NCBI GenBank assembly: GCA_016217625.1
Contig: JACRHK010000022.1
Coordinates: forward strand, 1-5,603
Reading direction: 5' to 3'
Source of the DNA: Nitrospirota bacterium
GTDB taxonomy: Bacteria > Nitrospirota > RBG-16-64-22 > JACRHK01
DNA length: 5,603 bases
Position 1 is the first letter of the stretch; each line of letters opens with the position of its first letter. The notes beneath the pieces are model-generated. The model had not been told where the DNA came from, made no database searches, and worked only from the letters and a program-made list of their open reading frames with translations. Both the position numbers and the translations under genes were made by a program. Shown piece by piece: positions 4,851 through 5,603 of the stretch.

Positions 4851-5603
4851 ATGGCGCGAATCATCTCGAGGACCTTCTGGGCGTTCACCCTCTTGGCGGG
4901 CGGGATGCTTTTCCCCGGCGAGCCCACCCTCGTTCGAATAGCGCCTGCACAAACGCTTCCCTACGAGGATTCTCCCTTTGGCTTCCACCCGGCATCCATC
5001 GGACAACTTCCTGCGCTCTCCTTCAGCGCGGCACAGGACATCGGCGTCCGCTGGCACCGCCCACCGGTGTACGCGTTTTGGTCGCTCGCCCAGCCGGACC
5101 GGACACGCCCAACCTACGACTGGTCTCTCTACGATGCTCAATACGGTCTTGTGCCGGCGGGGATCAACATTCTGGCCAATATCGAGGTGGAGCCCAGGCT
5201 CCACCTGAGTGGATATTCCCTCGCCGGCTCCTACCTACCCGTGGATACCGCGGCCTACCAGGCCTTTGTGCGAGCGGTTGTGGAGCGCTACGACGGCGAC
5301 GGTGTGGACGATATGCCGGGCCTGACGGCGCCCATTCGCTATTGGCAGGTCAGCAACGAAATCAGCAATCAGTTGAGCGGCTTTTCCGAGCTTCAGCGAA
5401 TAACATACACCGCGATTAAAGACGCGTGTCCCGATTGCTACGTGTTGATTGGTGGGGTCGGCGGCATGCCGGCCAACTATCCGGGGAACTTCAATGGCGT
5501 GTATCTCCCCATACTCCAAGCGCTTGCGGGTCGCTATATGGACATTTTCGACTTCCATTGGTACGGCAACGCCACCGGCGACTACGACAAAATGGACGAA
5601 GCG
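4851..5603 (+). CDS. secreted glycoside-hydrolase-like TIM-barrel protein (clan GH-A type), N-terminal 251 residues; 3' end outside window
   Basis: The frame is open from ATG 4851 to the window edge. The N-terminus MARIISRTFWAFTLLAGGML looks like a Sec signal, with cleavage possibly after APA (about 33). FGFHPASI (43-50), DIGVRWHRP (63-71) and TYDWSLYD (88-95) resemble the first strands of GH5/GH39/GH42-like barrels. YWQVSNEISN (164-173) has the clan GH-A pattern W-x-V-x-NE, with E170 (codon 5358-5360) as the expected acid/base. FDFHWYG (233-239) fits a later strand. The nucleophile glutamate would come after the window. The loop YDGDGVDDMPG (147-157) is an Asp-rich, possibly calcium-binding turn. 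The substrate and exact GH family cannot be told. It lies 45 bases after the DUF1501 stop, so it may belong to the same transcript. Bases 5341-5460 are about 51% G+C, lower than the roughly 65% in parts of the DUF1501 gene, which could reflect a different history. Confidence 0.78.
   Translation, partial: MARIISRTFWAFTLLAGGMLFPGEPTLVRIAPAQTLPYEDSPFGFHPASIGQLPALSFSAAQDIGVRWHRPPVYAFWSLAQPDRTRPTYDWSLYDAQYGLVPAGINILANIEVEPRLHLSGYSLAGSYLPVDTAAYQAFVRAVVERYDGDGVDDMPGLTAPIRYWQVSNEISNQLSGFSELQRITYTAIKDACPDCYVLIGGVGGMPANYPGNFNGVYLPILQALAGRYMDIFDFHWYGNATGDYDKMDEA

Noticed and set aside
3549..5204. 551-codon open frame on the minus strand
   Set aside because: It overlaps the whole DUF1501 gene and the start of the glycosidase-like gene. 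Its translation is Arg/Gly/Val/Asp-rich, with no recognisable domain, typical of an antisense shadow in GC-rich coding DNA.

Overview
The window is about 60% G+C and carries genes on the plus strand only. It suggests a Gram-negative, non-model environmental bacterium. The evidence is a CBS/DHH-type tRNA nucleotidyltransferase (known from deltaproteobacteria, Aquificae, NC10 and similar lineages), a Tat-exported DUF1501 protein paired with DUF1800 (a pair common in Acidobacteria, Planctomycetes, Proteobacteria and NC10-like genomes), strong AAGGAGG ribosome binding sites and a good sigma-54-type promoter. The phylum cannot be fixed from the sequence alone.

Layout. Bases 1-633 are the C-terminal third or less of a tRNA 3'-end nucleotidyltransferase whose start lies upstream. 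Bases 634-892 are non-coding. This gap holds a small hairpin after the stop codon, a GG-N10-GC sigma-54 promoter candidate (765-781), a GTCTA/TAGAC inverted repeat (838-853) and a near-perfect Shine-Dalgarno. Four codirectional genes follow: a secreted cysteine-rich protein of unknown family (893-2152), a DUF1800 protein (2239-3564), a Tat-signal DUF1501 protein (3576-4805), and the first 251 residues of a secreted glycoside-hydrolase-like TIM-barrel protein (4851 to the window end). The last gene runs off the edge.

How they may work together. DUF1800 and DUF1501 genes are found side by side in many bacteria. DUF1501 belongs to the alkaline-phosphatase/sulfatase-like fold group, but the pair has no settled function. 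Here the two are separated by 11 bases and the DUF1501 Shine-Dalgarno overlaps the DUF1800 stop codon, so translation is probably coupled. Three of the four proteins carry export signals; DUF1800 has none visible. The flanking genes make this a candidate extracytoplasmic module, perhaps acting on a glycan or sulfated/phosphorylated polymer. That function is inference only.

Non-coding structure worth noting: an 11-bp interrupted hairpin directly after the first secreted-protein gene, a 22-base strictly alternating purine-pyrimidine tract (Z-DNA candidate) just before the DUF1800 gene, and a GC-rich hairpin directly after the DUF1501 gene. No tRNA, rRNA, CRISPR array, insertion sequence or transposase was seen.
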